DNA of 7,046 nucleotides from an uncultured Roseburia sp. (GCA_934307185.1 CAKRCJ010000117.1:1-7046); one strand, 5' to 3'. Shown: positions 1 through 5,775, counted from the first letter of the stretch. Notes: generated from the letters alone by a model not told the origin. Numbers and translations are program-made.

Positions 1-48
1 CTTTCCTTCATAAGGATGGACGCCACCTTTAAATGTCTTTAAACCCAT
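1..48 (-). CDS. rnfC: Probable RnfC subunit of the Rnf electron transport complex, N-terminal fragment (runs off the left edge)
   Basis: Only the first 16 codons from the conserved start are inside the window. They read MGLKTFKGGVHPYEGK. The pattern [L/K]TFKGG[V/I]HP near the N-terminus is typical of RnfC/RsxC, the peripheral Fe-S and NADH-binding subunit of the membrane Rnf complex, which couples ferredoxin:NAD+ electron transfer to ion pumping. The iron-sulfur and NADH-binding domains would lie outside the window. The frame stays open upstream for 22 more codons to an ATG at 112-114, which follows a very strong Shine-Dalgarno sequence, so the protein may be longer. I prefer position 48 because homologues, as I remember them, begin close to this motif and the extra residues look unconserved. 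The gene points away from the exonuclease gene. The call rests on one short motif, so a different Rnf-like protein cannot be excluded. Confidence 0.68.
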   Translation of the reverse strand, partial: MGLKTFKGGVHPYEGK

Positions 49-115
49 TTTTGTGCCCCGCTTTCTCTTATTTAGTAGTGTACTTTCTGTAAAATCACAA
101 AGTACCATCAGCATG

Positions 116-124
116 ATTATAACA
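116..124 (-). promoter_or_regulatory. Putative extended -10 promoter for rnfC
   Basis: Read on the minus strand, this is TGTTATAAT, a perfect extended -10 (TGn plus TATAAT at 116-121). The region where a -35 should lie (about 139-144) is poor, as is usual for extended -10 promoters. Upstream, the minus strand carries runs of ten and seven adenines (148-165), placed roughly at -40 to -57, where an UP element would act. Transcription would start near 109, giving a leader of about 60 nt before the ATG at 46-48. This placement is incompatible with translation from the alternative ATG at 112-114. Confidence 0.45.
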
Positions 125-134
125 CACCTCCTCC
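125..134 (-). promoter_or_regulatory. Strong Shine-Dalgarno-like sequence upstream of the alternative rnfC start
   Basis: The minus strand reads GGAGGAGGTG here, with eight consecutive bases (AGGAGGTG) complementary to the 3' end of 16S rRNA. It lies 10 nt before an ATG at 112-114 that is in frame with the RnfC start at 46-48. The spacing is slightly long if measured from AGGAGG (12 nt). The flanking CACA/TGTG could form a 4-bp stem that places the site in a loop. It either marks the real, 22-residue-longer RnfC start or is a coincidence next to the -10 element. Confidence 0.4.
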
Positions 135-263
135 ATGTGAAATACGATTTTTTTGTTTTTTTTTTAGAACCTTTTGACAATTATTTAACAATTATATACA
201 ACTTTTTTAGAATATATAGATAATTTTTACATAATTACCGTACTGTATTCTATAGATTATCCG

Positions 264-272
264 TGTTATAAT
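264..272 (+). promoter_or_regulatory. Putative extended -10 promoter for the exonuclease gene
   Basis: The plus strand reads TGTTATAAT: a perfect TATAAT at 267-272 preceded by TG one base upstream. The matching -35 position (about 244-249, TGTATT) is weak. The start point would be near 279, about 50 nt before the ATG at 329 and only about 17 nt before a GTG at 296. Confidence 0.55.
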
Positions 273-308
273 ATTCATATATAATAAGTAAATATGTGAA
301 AATTTCAG

Positions 309-314
309 AAAGGA
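309..314 (+). promoter_or_regulatory. Ribosome binding site candidate for the exonuclease gene
   Basis: AAAGGA lies 14 nt before the ATG at 329, which is longer than the usual 5-10 nt. It falls inside the reading frame if the upstream GTG at 296 is used, so it favours the ATG at 329 only weakly. Confidence 0.35.
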
Positions 315-328
315 AAACCCGATATCCC

Positions 329-1432
329 ATGAAAACGTGGACTACTTCCATTGGTTATAATTTTAACGATAAACTGACAAATGAACTTTTTACAGAAAGC
401 ACGATTTTTTTCGATATAGAAACAACCGGCTTTTCACCGGCCTATACTACCATTTATCTGATTGGCTTTTTATACCGCAAAGGGCAAAATCTCATCCTGA
501 CCCAGTATTTTTCCGAAACAAAAGAAGAAGAAAAAGATGTGCTCGGTGCATTTTTTCATGCATTAACACAATTTGACACCATTATCACCTTTAATGGGCT
601 TGGATTTGATATCCCTTATTTAAAAGCAAAATGCAAAACGTATGGTCTTCCCCACCCTTTTGACGACAGACAGTATATTGACATTTTCAAAGAAGCCAGT
701 TCTTTAAAAAAGCTTTTAAATCTGCCAAATTATAAGCAGAAAACAATTGAAAGCTTCCTTGGAATAAGCCGGAAGGATAAATATAACGGTGGTGAACTCA
801 TTGAGGTTTACAAAGAATATTTAAGAAATCCTGAAAAGACATCCGCTTTTCTTTTAAAACAGCATAATCAGGAAGATGTTCTCGGAATGCCCGCACTTCT
901 TTCTGTTTTAAGCTACAAAAAGCTTTTAAGCGGCGCATTTTCTGCCCAGTCTGTAGAAAGTAATATGTATAAAGATATCAACGGTGTTTATCAGAAAGAA
1001 ATTATCATTTCCTTAAAAAGTGAATTTTATCTTCCAAAGCGCACTGCTTTTAAGGAAAATGAATTTTATTTTATATGTGATGGATATGAAGCAAAGCTTC
1101 GCGTTCTTTTATATGAAGGCACTTTAAAGTTCTTTTTTGACCATCCGGAGGACTATTATTACCTTCCGGAGGAAGACACTGCCATACATAAAAACGTCGC
1201 CTCCGGTGTTGCAAAAGAATTCCGGAAAAAAGCAACCGCTTCTAATTGTTATAAAAAAAAGGACGCCATCTTCGTTCCACAATACGAAACTATAATCACG
1301 CCCTTTTTCAAGGAGAAGCATAAGGAGAAACGCACATATTTTGAGCTGACAGAAGATTTTTTAGACTCTCCCTCTCTTTTATATCAATATGTGCTTCATG
1401 TTTTTCGTTACTGTTTCACATTGTCATTGTGA
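329..1432 (+). CDS. RNase H-like DEDD-type exonuclease domain protein (YprB/RNase_H_2-like)
   Basis: Predicted cytoplasmic nuclease of 367 residues, similar to the YprB-like RNase H-fold proteins that are widespread in Clostridia; the substrate is not known. The N-terminal half has the metal-binding motifs in order, numbered from ATG 329: FFDIETTG (Asp29, Glu31), ITFNGLGFDIPYL (Asp94), YIDIF (Asp118) and HNQEDVLGM (His179, Asp183). The last motif has the spacing of the DEDDy type (YxxxD) but with His in place of Tyr. The C-terminal half (about 205-367) is rich in Tyr, Phe and Lys and I do not recognise a named domain in it. The start is uncertain. ATG 329 fits the family, but its nearest AAAGGA (309-314) is 14 nt away. 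GTG 296, 11 codons upstream in frame, has no clear ribosome binding site. The 3' end overlaps the convergent MATE gene by 25 bp. Confidence 0.8.
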   Translation: MKTWTTSIGYNFNDKLTNELFTESTIFFDIETTGFSPAYTTIYLIGFLYRKGQNLILTQYFSETKEEEKDVLGAFFHALTQFDTIITFNGLGFDIPYLKAKCKTYGLPHPFDDRQYIDIFKEASSLKKLLNLPNYKQKTIESFLGISRKDKYNGGELIEVYKEYLRNPEKTSAFLLKQHNQEDVLGMPALLSVLSYKKLLSGAFSAQSVESNMYKDINGVYQKEIIISLKSEFYLPKRTAFKENEFYFICDGYEAKLRVLLYEGTLKFFFDHPEDYYYLPEEDTAIHKNVASGVAKEFRKKATASNCYKKKDAIFVPQYETIITPFFKEKHKEKRTYFELTEDFLDSPSLLYQYVLHVFRYCFTLSL

Positions 1433-1440
1433 ACCGTAAC
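1407..1440. terminator. Possible interrupted hairpin at the convergent 3' ends of the exonuclease and MATE genes
   Basis: GTTAC (1407-1411) pairs with GTAAC (1436-1440), and TTCACA (1415-1420) pairs with TGTGAA (1428-1433), leaving a 7-nt loop and a small internal loop. The hairpin covers both stop codons. On the plus strand it is followed by a T-rich stretch (CTGTTCTTTCTTTTTC), which suits termination after the exonuclease gene. On the minus strand no U-tract follows. The stem is weak and much of it is coding, so a transcription terminator is only one reading. Confidence 0.4.
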
Positions 1441-2811
1441 CTGTTCTTTCTTTTTCATCTTATGAAGTTCGATGAAAAGAACTATTACAGACATCACTGC
1501 CGTCAAAATATTGCTGACCGCCATAACAATTCCAGCACTTACATTTCCAAGGCTTGTAAATTGCTGTAAGCCCCATAATACCGGAATACGGAAAGCAAAT
1601 ACACGGCAGACATTAATCAAAAGTGTTATTTTTGTTTTACCAAAACCATAGAGAAACGCCATAACAGCAGCATTCACACCAAGCGGAATGGTTCCAAGCG
1701 CCTCCATACGGTAAATTTCTATAATCCGCTGTCCAAAAGCTTCGTCCCCGGCGGCAAATAAATCTGCAAGGGAATTTAAGCACAACAGCGACGCACTCAT
1801 CAAAATCACGCTGATTATAATATTCATGACAAGCACACAAAAAAATGCATCTAACGCTCTTTTTTTCTTTCCGCCGCCTAAATTCTGGCTGATAATCGCA
1901 GAACCTCCCTCCTGGAAGCCGTTCTGCGGATTTGTCGTAATACCACCGATATTGTTGGATATGCCAAGTGCTCCGACGGTGAGTGTTCCATATACCGTAC
2001 TCATCGAATTAACAACCACTTTTCCAAGCGAAAACGCAATTTTTTCCACGATAACCGGAATGGATAATTTTATCATCGGTGCTACCACATCTTTGCGTAA
2101 TGTAATTGCCTTTAAGGAAAATCCAAATACGTTCCCTTTTTCCCGCATATTATAAACCGCAATAAGAAGAAGGGATAACTGTGACAGCGTCGTTGCTATG
2201 GAAATATAATTAATTCCCCCTTTTAATACATAAACAAAATATGCCGTCAGGGAAAGTTTTATTACGATAACAAGCACATTTAACAGTAAAATACGGTTCG
2301 AATTTCCCCTCGCACGCTCAATTGCAATATATACGTTATTGAAAAAGACAACCACCAGACCAATCAGCTCTAAGATAAAGTAAATTGTTCCCTCCTCGAT
2401 AAATTCCTCCGGTGTATTTGCCATCCGCAAAAACTGCGGCGCAATCGGGATAAGAATTGCGAGTATGGCAAAGCTTAACACAGCACAGAGCGCAAACAGT
2501 GTACTTACTCTCCTCTTTACCAATTCGAAATTTCCCGCCCCATAAGCTTCACTGATTTTAATACTCGCACCAACCGCAAGTCCTCCGCCTAAGGCAGAAA
2601 TTGCCATGTTAATCTGGGACAGATAGGCAACCGTGGATACCGCACTTGCACTGATGTGTGATGCCATCATGGTATCTAATATTTTAAAAAGCTGGTTTAA
2701 GCTCTGATATAATGCTAACGGAAAGCAGACCTTAAAAACAACCTTCCACATAGATTCCTCTAACGCAAACTCCCGGAACTTCCGGTCTTTTTCTGATAAA
2801 GCAGCATCCAT
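1408..2811 (-). CDS. MATE-family multidrug/toxin efflux transporter
   Basis: An inner-membrane antiporter of 467 residues, normal for MATE proteins, which export drugs, toxins or metabolites using a Na+ or H+ gradient. The sequence is mostly hydrophobic segments consistent with 12 helices in two six-helix halves. Family signatures are visible in both halves: QSLNQLFKILDTMMASHIS in the first helix (37-54), GGGLAVGASIKISEAYGAGN (75-94) closing the second helix, and the equivalent GFQEGGSAIISQNLGGGKKKRA region (298-319) in the second half. The cytoplasmic C-terminal tail is short and charged (KMKKKEQ). The start ATG follows GGGAG (2821-2825) with 9-nt spacing. It is divergent from an AraC-family regulator, so it may be that regulator's target; this is inference from position. 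The substrate cannot be told. The last codons overlap the convergent exonuclease gene. Confidence 0.93.
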   Translation of the reverse strand: MDAALSEKDRKFREFALEESMWKVVFKVCFPLALYQSLNQLFKILDTMMASHISASAVSTVAYLSQINMAISALGGGLAVGASIKISEAYGAGNFELVKRRVSTLFALCAVLSFAILAILIPIAPQFLRMANTPEEFIEEGTIYFILELIGLVVVFFNNVYIAIERARGNSNRILLLNVLVIVIKLSLTAYFVYVLKGGINYISIATTLSQLSLLLIAVYNMREKGNVFGFSLKAITLRKDVVAPMIKLSIPVIVEKIAFSLGKVVVNSMSTVYGTLTVGALGISNNIGGITTNPQNGFQEGGSAIISQNLGGGKKKRALDAFFCVLVMNIIISVILMSASLLCLNSLADLFAAGDEAFGQRIIEIYRMEALGTIPLGVNAAVMAFLYGFGKTKITLLINVCRVFAFRIPVLWGLQQFTSLGNVSAGIVMAVSNILTAVMSVIVLFIELHKMKKKEQVTVHNDNVKQ

Positions 2812-2842
2812 TTTCTTTTTCTCCCAAATGTCATTTTCACAA

Positions 2843-2859
2843 GTTCTTTACTTAAGAAC
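2843..2859. repeat. Inverted repeat GTTCTT-N5-AAGAAC, possible operator
   Basis: A perfect 6-bp inverted repeat with a 5-bp spacer (GTTCTT at 2843-2848, AAGAAC at 2854-2859), 32 bp upstream of the MATE start codon. It lies in the likely leader of the MATE transcript, where a bound repressor or an RNA hairpin could act. No T-tract follows on either strand, so it is not a typical terminator. Confidence 0.35.
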
Positions 2860-2888
2860 AAATACATGATATAACTTTTAAATAAGTA

Positions 2889-2924
2889 TTTATACTGCTT
2901 TTGTGGTCGTTTTATACTAATTTT
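2889..2924 (+). repeat. Direct repeat TTTATACTnnTTTT with 22-bp period, possible AraC-family operator
   Basis: Two copies, 2889-2902 and 2911-2924, share 12 of 14 bases and start 22 bp apart, about two helical turns. AraC-family proteins commonly bind direct repeats spaced about 21 bp, and one such regulator is encoded 37 bp downstream. Each copy also contains a -10-like TATACT, so part of the similarity may come from promoter elements in AT-rich DNA. Confidence 0.4.
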
Positions 2925-2947
2925 ACAGATTTTTTGCCATATCAGAA

Positions 2948-2952
2948 AAGGA
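2948..2952 (+). promoter_or_regulatory. Ribosome binding site that fixes the AraC-family start
   Basis: AAGGA within AGAAAAGGA lies 8 nt before the ATG at 2961. This favours that ATG over an in-frame TTG at 2901, which has no such site and would add 20 residues before the conserved cupin. Confidence 0.7.
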
Positions 2953-2960
2953 AAACAAAA

Positions 2961-3821
2961 ATGGAACAGGTTGTTTTATCAAATAAAATTAAAGATTTTG
3001 AAATTAGCCTTGCAAGAAGAACTTCAGATTTTAAGATGGATCAGTTTCACTACCATCCTTATTATGAGATTTATTTTTCTGTATCAGGAAGCTGTACTGC
3101 ATTTATTAACCATTCCATTTATCATATTGTGCCAGGTGATTTCGTGTTAATTCCGCAATCTGCCATGCACAGGTTTGTCTATAATGCAAATTCGCTTGTG
3201 GAACGATACAATCTGCATTTCACAACCGATTATATTGACTCACTTTTTGGCACGGAAGCTGCCTTTTTGTTGCAGATACTTTTTCAATATCCGGTTTTAC
3301 ATCTTACCTCACAGATACAGATGCAGGCTCATTCCCTGCTTGATGCCCTCTACTGCGAGACAGAAGAAAAAAATTCATTTTCTGAGGCAGACAGCCGGGC
3401 GTATGCCATATTGATTTTGTCGTTACTCGCAAGAAACCGCGACCGCATCCAGTTACAGGACTTAAATCTGATGGAAAATGCCATTCAGACTTCTGCGCGT
3501 TATATTTTCAATCATTTCAGGGAAAATCTTTCTCTTTCCGATGTCGCTGCGGCAGTTCATATGAGTCCGACCTATTACTCGAAAAAGTTTAAATCCATCA
3601 CCGGCATTGGGTTTAAGGAATATCTCACGAAGATACGTTTATATGAAGCAACCGAGCTGTTAGTACATTCTGACTTAAACATCACTGAGATTGCACTTTG
3701 TTGCGGTTTTAATGACGGGAATTATTTTGGAGATGCTTTTCGCAAAGAATATGGGATGTCTCCTTTAAAATATAAAAGAGAGTGCAAAGCACTCCCTTTA
3801 CATTTTCTCGAAGAAGAATGA
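2961..3821 (+). CDS. AraC-family transcriptional regulator with N-terminal cupin domain
   Basis: A DNA-binding regulator of 286 residues from the chosen ATG, typical for the family. The N-terminal sensing domain (about 1-100) has the cupin pattern: FHYHPYYEIYFSVSG (29-43), IVPGDFVLIP (56-65) and MHRF (69-72). The C-terminal domain has two helix-turn-helix motifs. The first includes LSDVAAAVHMSPTYYSKKFK (192-211). The second includes ITEIALCCGFNDGNYFGDAF (241-260) and ends in the canonical GMSPLKYKR. Such proteins usually sense a small molecule and activate nearby genes. Here the divergent MATE transporter is the obvious candidate target, and self-regulation is plausible. After the canonical end there is a tail of about 12 residues, encoded by DNA that also holds the cheR terminator and the cheR 3' end. 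The ligand is unknown. Confidence 0.93.
   Translation: MEQVVLSNKIKDFEISLARRTSDFKMDQFHYHPYYEIYFSVSGSCTAFINHSIYHIVPGDFVLIPQSAMHRFVYNANSLVERYNLHFTTDYIDSLFGTEAAFLLQILFQYPVLHLTSQIQMQAHSLLDALYCETEEKNSFSEADSRAYAILILSLLARNRDRIQLQDLNLMENAIQTSARYIFNHFRENLSLSDVAAAVHMSPTYYSKKFKSITGIGFKEYLTKIRLYEATELLVHSDLNITEIALCCGFNDGNYFGDAFRKEYGMSPLKYKRECKALPLHFLEEE
3775..3799 (-). terminator. Intrinsic terminator for cheR, inside the 3' end of the AraC-family gene
   Basis: GAGTGC (3780-3785) and GCACTC (3789-3794) form a perfect 6-bp stem with a 3-nt loop. After one mismatch (3779/3795), AAAG (3775-3778) pairs with CTTT (3796-3799). On the minus strand the stem begins within the cheR stop codon and is followed by TTTTATATTTTA, a fair U-rich tail. 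On the plus strand the following bases are less T-rich, so it mainly serves cheR. Confidence 0.65.
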
Positions 3822-4574
3822 TTTTTCTCTTGAAAATCCAAGTTCTTTATAATTCATAATCTGCTCGGTACTTCCGATAAAAAGGACGCCGCCTTTAACC
3901 ATACACTGATTGAATTTTTTATAAATCTCATCTTTTGCTTCTTCTGTGAAGTAGATAACTACATTTCTGCATACAACAAGATTGCAGCCAGTCGGATATG
4001 GATCCTTTAACAGGTTATGTTCTTTGAATTCTACTCTCTTCTTAATCTCATCCGAAATCTGGTAAGAAGAACCGATTTTCTTGAAATATTTATCTTTCAA
4101 ATCCTTTGGAACATTTGCAATACTCTTTTCATTGTAAAGTCCCATACGGGCAGTATCTAACACCTGCTTGTCAATATCCGTTGCAATGACTTTAATATTG
4201 GTAAGCGGTATTTGTCTGGACAATGCCATAACTAAGGAATATGGTTCATCGCCGGTAGAGCAGGCAGCACTCCATATTTTCAAATTCTTTCCGAAGGTTT
4301 TAATCAGTTTCGGGAAAACTTCTCCTTCTAATATCTTCCACTGTTCCGGATTACGGTAAAACTCGGAAACATTAATGGTAAGGAAATTAACAAACTGCTC
4401 GAATTTCTCTTTGTCTTTTTTGATAAGAGCCACATATGCATCATAAGAAGTAATGCTGTTCTTTGTAATCAGAGTATCAATTCTTCTGCGCATCTGCTTC
4501 TCTTTATAACAGTTTAAATCAATCTTTGTCAGAGCAAAGACATCTTTTTTAAATTTTTCATAATTATCAAACAT
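3798..4574 (-). CDS. cheR: CheR-type chemoreceptor glutamate methyltransferase
   Basis: A cytoplasmic SAM-dependent methyltransferase of 258 residues, a usual stand-alone CheR length. CheR methylates glutamates on methyl-accepting chemotaxis proteins and sets receptor adaptation. The helical N-terminal CheR_N domain spans about 1-75, with KEKQMRRRI at 24-32. The catalytic Rossmann domain follows. Motifs seen are TINVSEFYRNP (66-76), the SAM-binding IWSAACSTGDEPYSLVM (100-116; the common form is STGEEPYS), the acidic ATDID (131-135), VVCRNVVIYF (200-209) and the terminal IGSTEQI (233-239). All expected active-site regions are present. The start follows GAGGT (4581-4585) with 6-nt spacing. No other chemotaxis gene is in the window, so this is an orphan copy here. 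It is separated from rpsA by a terminator and probably has its own promoter. Confidence 0.96.
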   Translation of the reverse strand: MFDNYEKFKKDVFALTKIDLNCYKEKQMRRRIDTLITKNSITSYDAYVALIKKDKEKFEQFVNFLTINVSEFYRNPEQWKILEGEVFPKLIKTFGKNLKIWSAACSTGDEPYSLVMALSRQIPLTNIKVIATDIDKQVLDTARMGLYNEKSIANVPKDLKDKYFKKIGSSYQISDEIKKRVEFKEHNLLKDPYPTGCNLVVCRNVVIYFTEEAKDEIYKKFNQCMVKGGVLFIGSTEQIMNYKELGFSREKSFFFEKM

Positions 4575-4623
4575 ATCTCTACCTCATCTCTTGTACGAAA
4601 CATGTGTTCTGTCTCTGTATCCC

Positions 4624-4653
4624 ATAATAAGCTTTACAAAAATAGGCTTACAA
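4624..4653 (-). promoter_or_regulatory. Possible sigma-A promoter for cheR, overlapping the rpsA terminator
   Basis: On the minus strand, TTGTAA (4648-4653) lies 18 bp before TATTAT (4624-4629), giving a start near 4617 and a leader of about 42 nt. The -35 would sit within the terminator stem. I saw no motility-type (sigma-28) promoter with the TAAA and GCCGATAA elements. The match is modest. Confidence 0.35.
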
Positions 4654-4668
4654 ATTGTAAGCCTATTT
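4638..4668 (-). terminator. Intrinsic terminator after rpsA
   Basis: A perfect 14-bp inverted repeat with a single central base (AAATAGGCTTACAA at 4640-4653, TTGTAAGCCTATTT at 4655-4668). In RNA the innermost pairs would open to make a small loop. On the minus strand it ends in TTTTT (4638-4642). On the plus strand no T-tract follows, so it works in the rpsA direction. It lies 15 nt past the rpsA stop codon and ends the cmk-ispH-rpsA transcript. Confidence 0.85.
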
Positions 4669-4683
4669 AGTAAAAAACAATTC

Positions 4684-5775
4684 TTATTCTTCTGTAGGAG
4701 CTTCTTCTTCTGCTGCTTCTTCCGGAGCCTCTAAAGCTTTAATAGATAAGCTGATTTTCTTATCATCTTCATTGAAGTCAACAACTTTTGCTTCGATTTC
4801 CTGACCAATTTTTAACACATCAGATGGTTTTTCAACATGGTCTTTTGAAATCTGTGAAACATGAAGTAATGCGTCTACTCCCGGAGCAAGCTCAACGAAT
4901 GCACCGAAATCTGTCATTCTTGCAACTTTTCCTTTTACAACATTGCCAACTGCAAACTTCTCAGCAGCACCGTTCCAAGGATTTTCGGATGGGAATTTCA
5001 TGCTGAGTGCAATCTTTGTCTCGTTGATGTCTTTGATAAATACTTTAACAGTATCTCCAACATTAAATACTTTCTTAGGGCTTTCTACTCTTCCCCATGA
5101 CATCTCAGAGATATGAAGTAAACCATCAGCTCCGCCTAAATCAATAAATGCACCGAAATCTGTTACATTCTTAACAGTGCCTTCCATTACATCACCAACT
5201 TTAATCTTGGCAAAAAGCTCTTTCTGCTGTTCTAATTTCTTCTCAACTAATAACTGTTTTCTGTCGCCGATAATTCTTCTGCGTTTTGGATTGAATTCGC
5301 TGATTACGAACTGGATTTCCTGGTCTTTGTATTTGGAAAGGTCTTTCTCGTAAGAGTCAGATACAAGACTTGCAGGAATAAATACTCTTGTCTCATCAAC
5401 TACAACACATAAACCGCCGTCTAATACCTGTGCAACCTTTGCTGTTAAAACTTCTTTGTTTTCGAATGCTTCCTCTAATCTCTTGCTTCCTTTTTCAGCT
5501 GCGAGGCGCTTATAAGTTAAAAGTACCTGTCCTTCGCCATCGTTTACTTTTAAAACTTTGGCTTCCATGGTATCGCCCACTGAAACTACTGTTGTAAGGT
5601 CAACATTTGCTTCATTTGTGTACTCATTACGAGTAATGATTCCGTCTGATTTGTATCCGATATTTAAAACGATTTCATCAGGTTTAACATCGATAACGGT
5701 ACCTTCAACTACCTCTCCATTTCTTATTGTTTTAAATGATTCCTCTAACATTTGTTCAAAGCTCATTTCTGACAT
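4684..5775 (-). CDS. rpsA: 30S ribosomal protein S1 (four S1 domains)
   Basis: An RNA-binding ribosomal protein of 363 residues that helps mRNA bind to the 30S subunit; the shorter clostridial form compared with the six-domain E. coli protein. Four S1 (OB-fold) domains are visible at about 19-90, 107-173, 193-260 and 276-346. The last two are the most canonical: GTVKNVTDFGAFIDLGGADG with LLHISEMSW, and GKVARMTDFGAFVELAPGVD with LLHVSQIS. The first two are more divergent. The C-terminus is an acidic tail (EAPEEAAEEEAPTEE). The start at 5775 is chosen because GAGGAGG (5785-5791) lies 9 nt upstream; an in-frame ATG at 5793 would lie before that site. The gene begins inside the 3' end of ispH, in another frame, so translation is probably coupled. 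A strong terminator follows. Confidence 0.96.
   Translation of the reverse strand: MSEMSFEQMLEESFKTIRNGEVVEGTVIDVKPDEIVLNIGYKSDGIITRNEYTNEANVDLTTVVSVGDTMEAKVLKVNDGEGQVLLTYKRLAAEKGSKRLEEAFENKEVLTAKVAQVLDGGLCVVVDETRVFIPASLVSDSYEKDLSKYKDQEIQFVISEFNPKRRRIIGDRKQLLVEKKLEQQKELFAKIKVGDVMEGTVKNVTDFGAFIDLGGADGLLHISEMSWGRVESPKKVFNVGDTVKVFIKDINETKIALSMKFPSENPWNGAAEKFAVGNVVKGKVARMTDFGAFVELAPGVDALLHVSQISKDHVEKPSDVLKIGQEIEAKVVDFNEDDKKISLSIKALEAPEEAAEEEAPTEE

Larger units (their letters stand above)
49..295. other. AT-rich divergent intergenic region between rnfC and the exonuclease gene
   Basis: I see no gene here beyond the possible 22-codon rnfC extension (49-114). The region holds outward-facing promoter signals: minus-strand -10 at 116-121 and plus-strand -10 at 267-272. 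It also has long T/A tracts (seven and ten T at 148-165 on the plus strand), a perfect plus-strand TTGACA at 174-179 without a well-spaced -10 (TATACA at 195-200 gives only 15 bp), and an 8-bp direct repeat ACAATTAT at 177-184 and 188-195, one helical turn apart. No riboswitch or structured RNA is apparent. Confidence 0.6.
2812..2960. promoter_or_regulatory. Divergent regulatory region between the MATE transporter and the AraC-family regulator
   Basis: This 149-bp gap must hold promoters for both genes. Candidate plus-strand -10 elements are TATACT at 2891-2896 and 2913-2918; neither has a good -35. On the minus strand I see only weak -10 candidates (such as TATCAT near 2865-2870) and no TTGACA-like box. 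Weak core promoters fit activator dependence but do not prove it. The repeats inside the region are listed separately. Confidence 0.5.

Noticed and set aside
1143..1175. TCCGGAGGA repeated twice within about 30 bases
   Set aside because: It encodes the acidic PED/PEED segments in the exonuclease, is not tandem, and has no further copies; probably chance coding similarity.
1252..1263. Run of eight A followed by GG in the exonuclease gene, containing an in-frame A-AAA-AAG slippery heptamer
   Set aside because: A -1 shift would only reach a stop at 1321-1323 and truncate the protein; no stimulatory structure or useful alternative product is visible. Lys codons in AT-rich DNA explain it.
1124..1321. 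Minus-strand open frame of 65 codons inside the exonuclease gene
   Set aside because: Fully antisense to a gene with clear motifs, with no recognisable protein features or convincing ribosome binding site.
1826..2155. Plus-strand open frame of 109 codons opposite the MATE gene
   Set aside because: It mirrors a hydrophobic membrane-protein sequence, which often gives long antisense frames; no supporting signals.
2901..2960. Upstream TTG start giving a 20-residue longer AraC-family protein
   Set aside because: No ribosome binding site precedes the TTG, whereas AAGGA precedes the ATG at 2961 at ideal spacing. The extra segment also overlaps the likely promoter and operator repeats.
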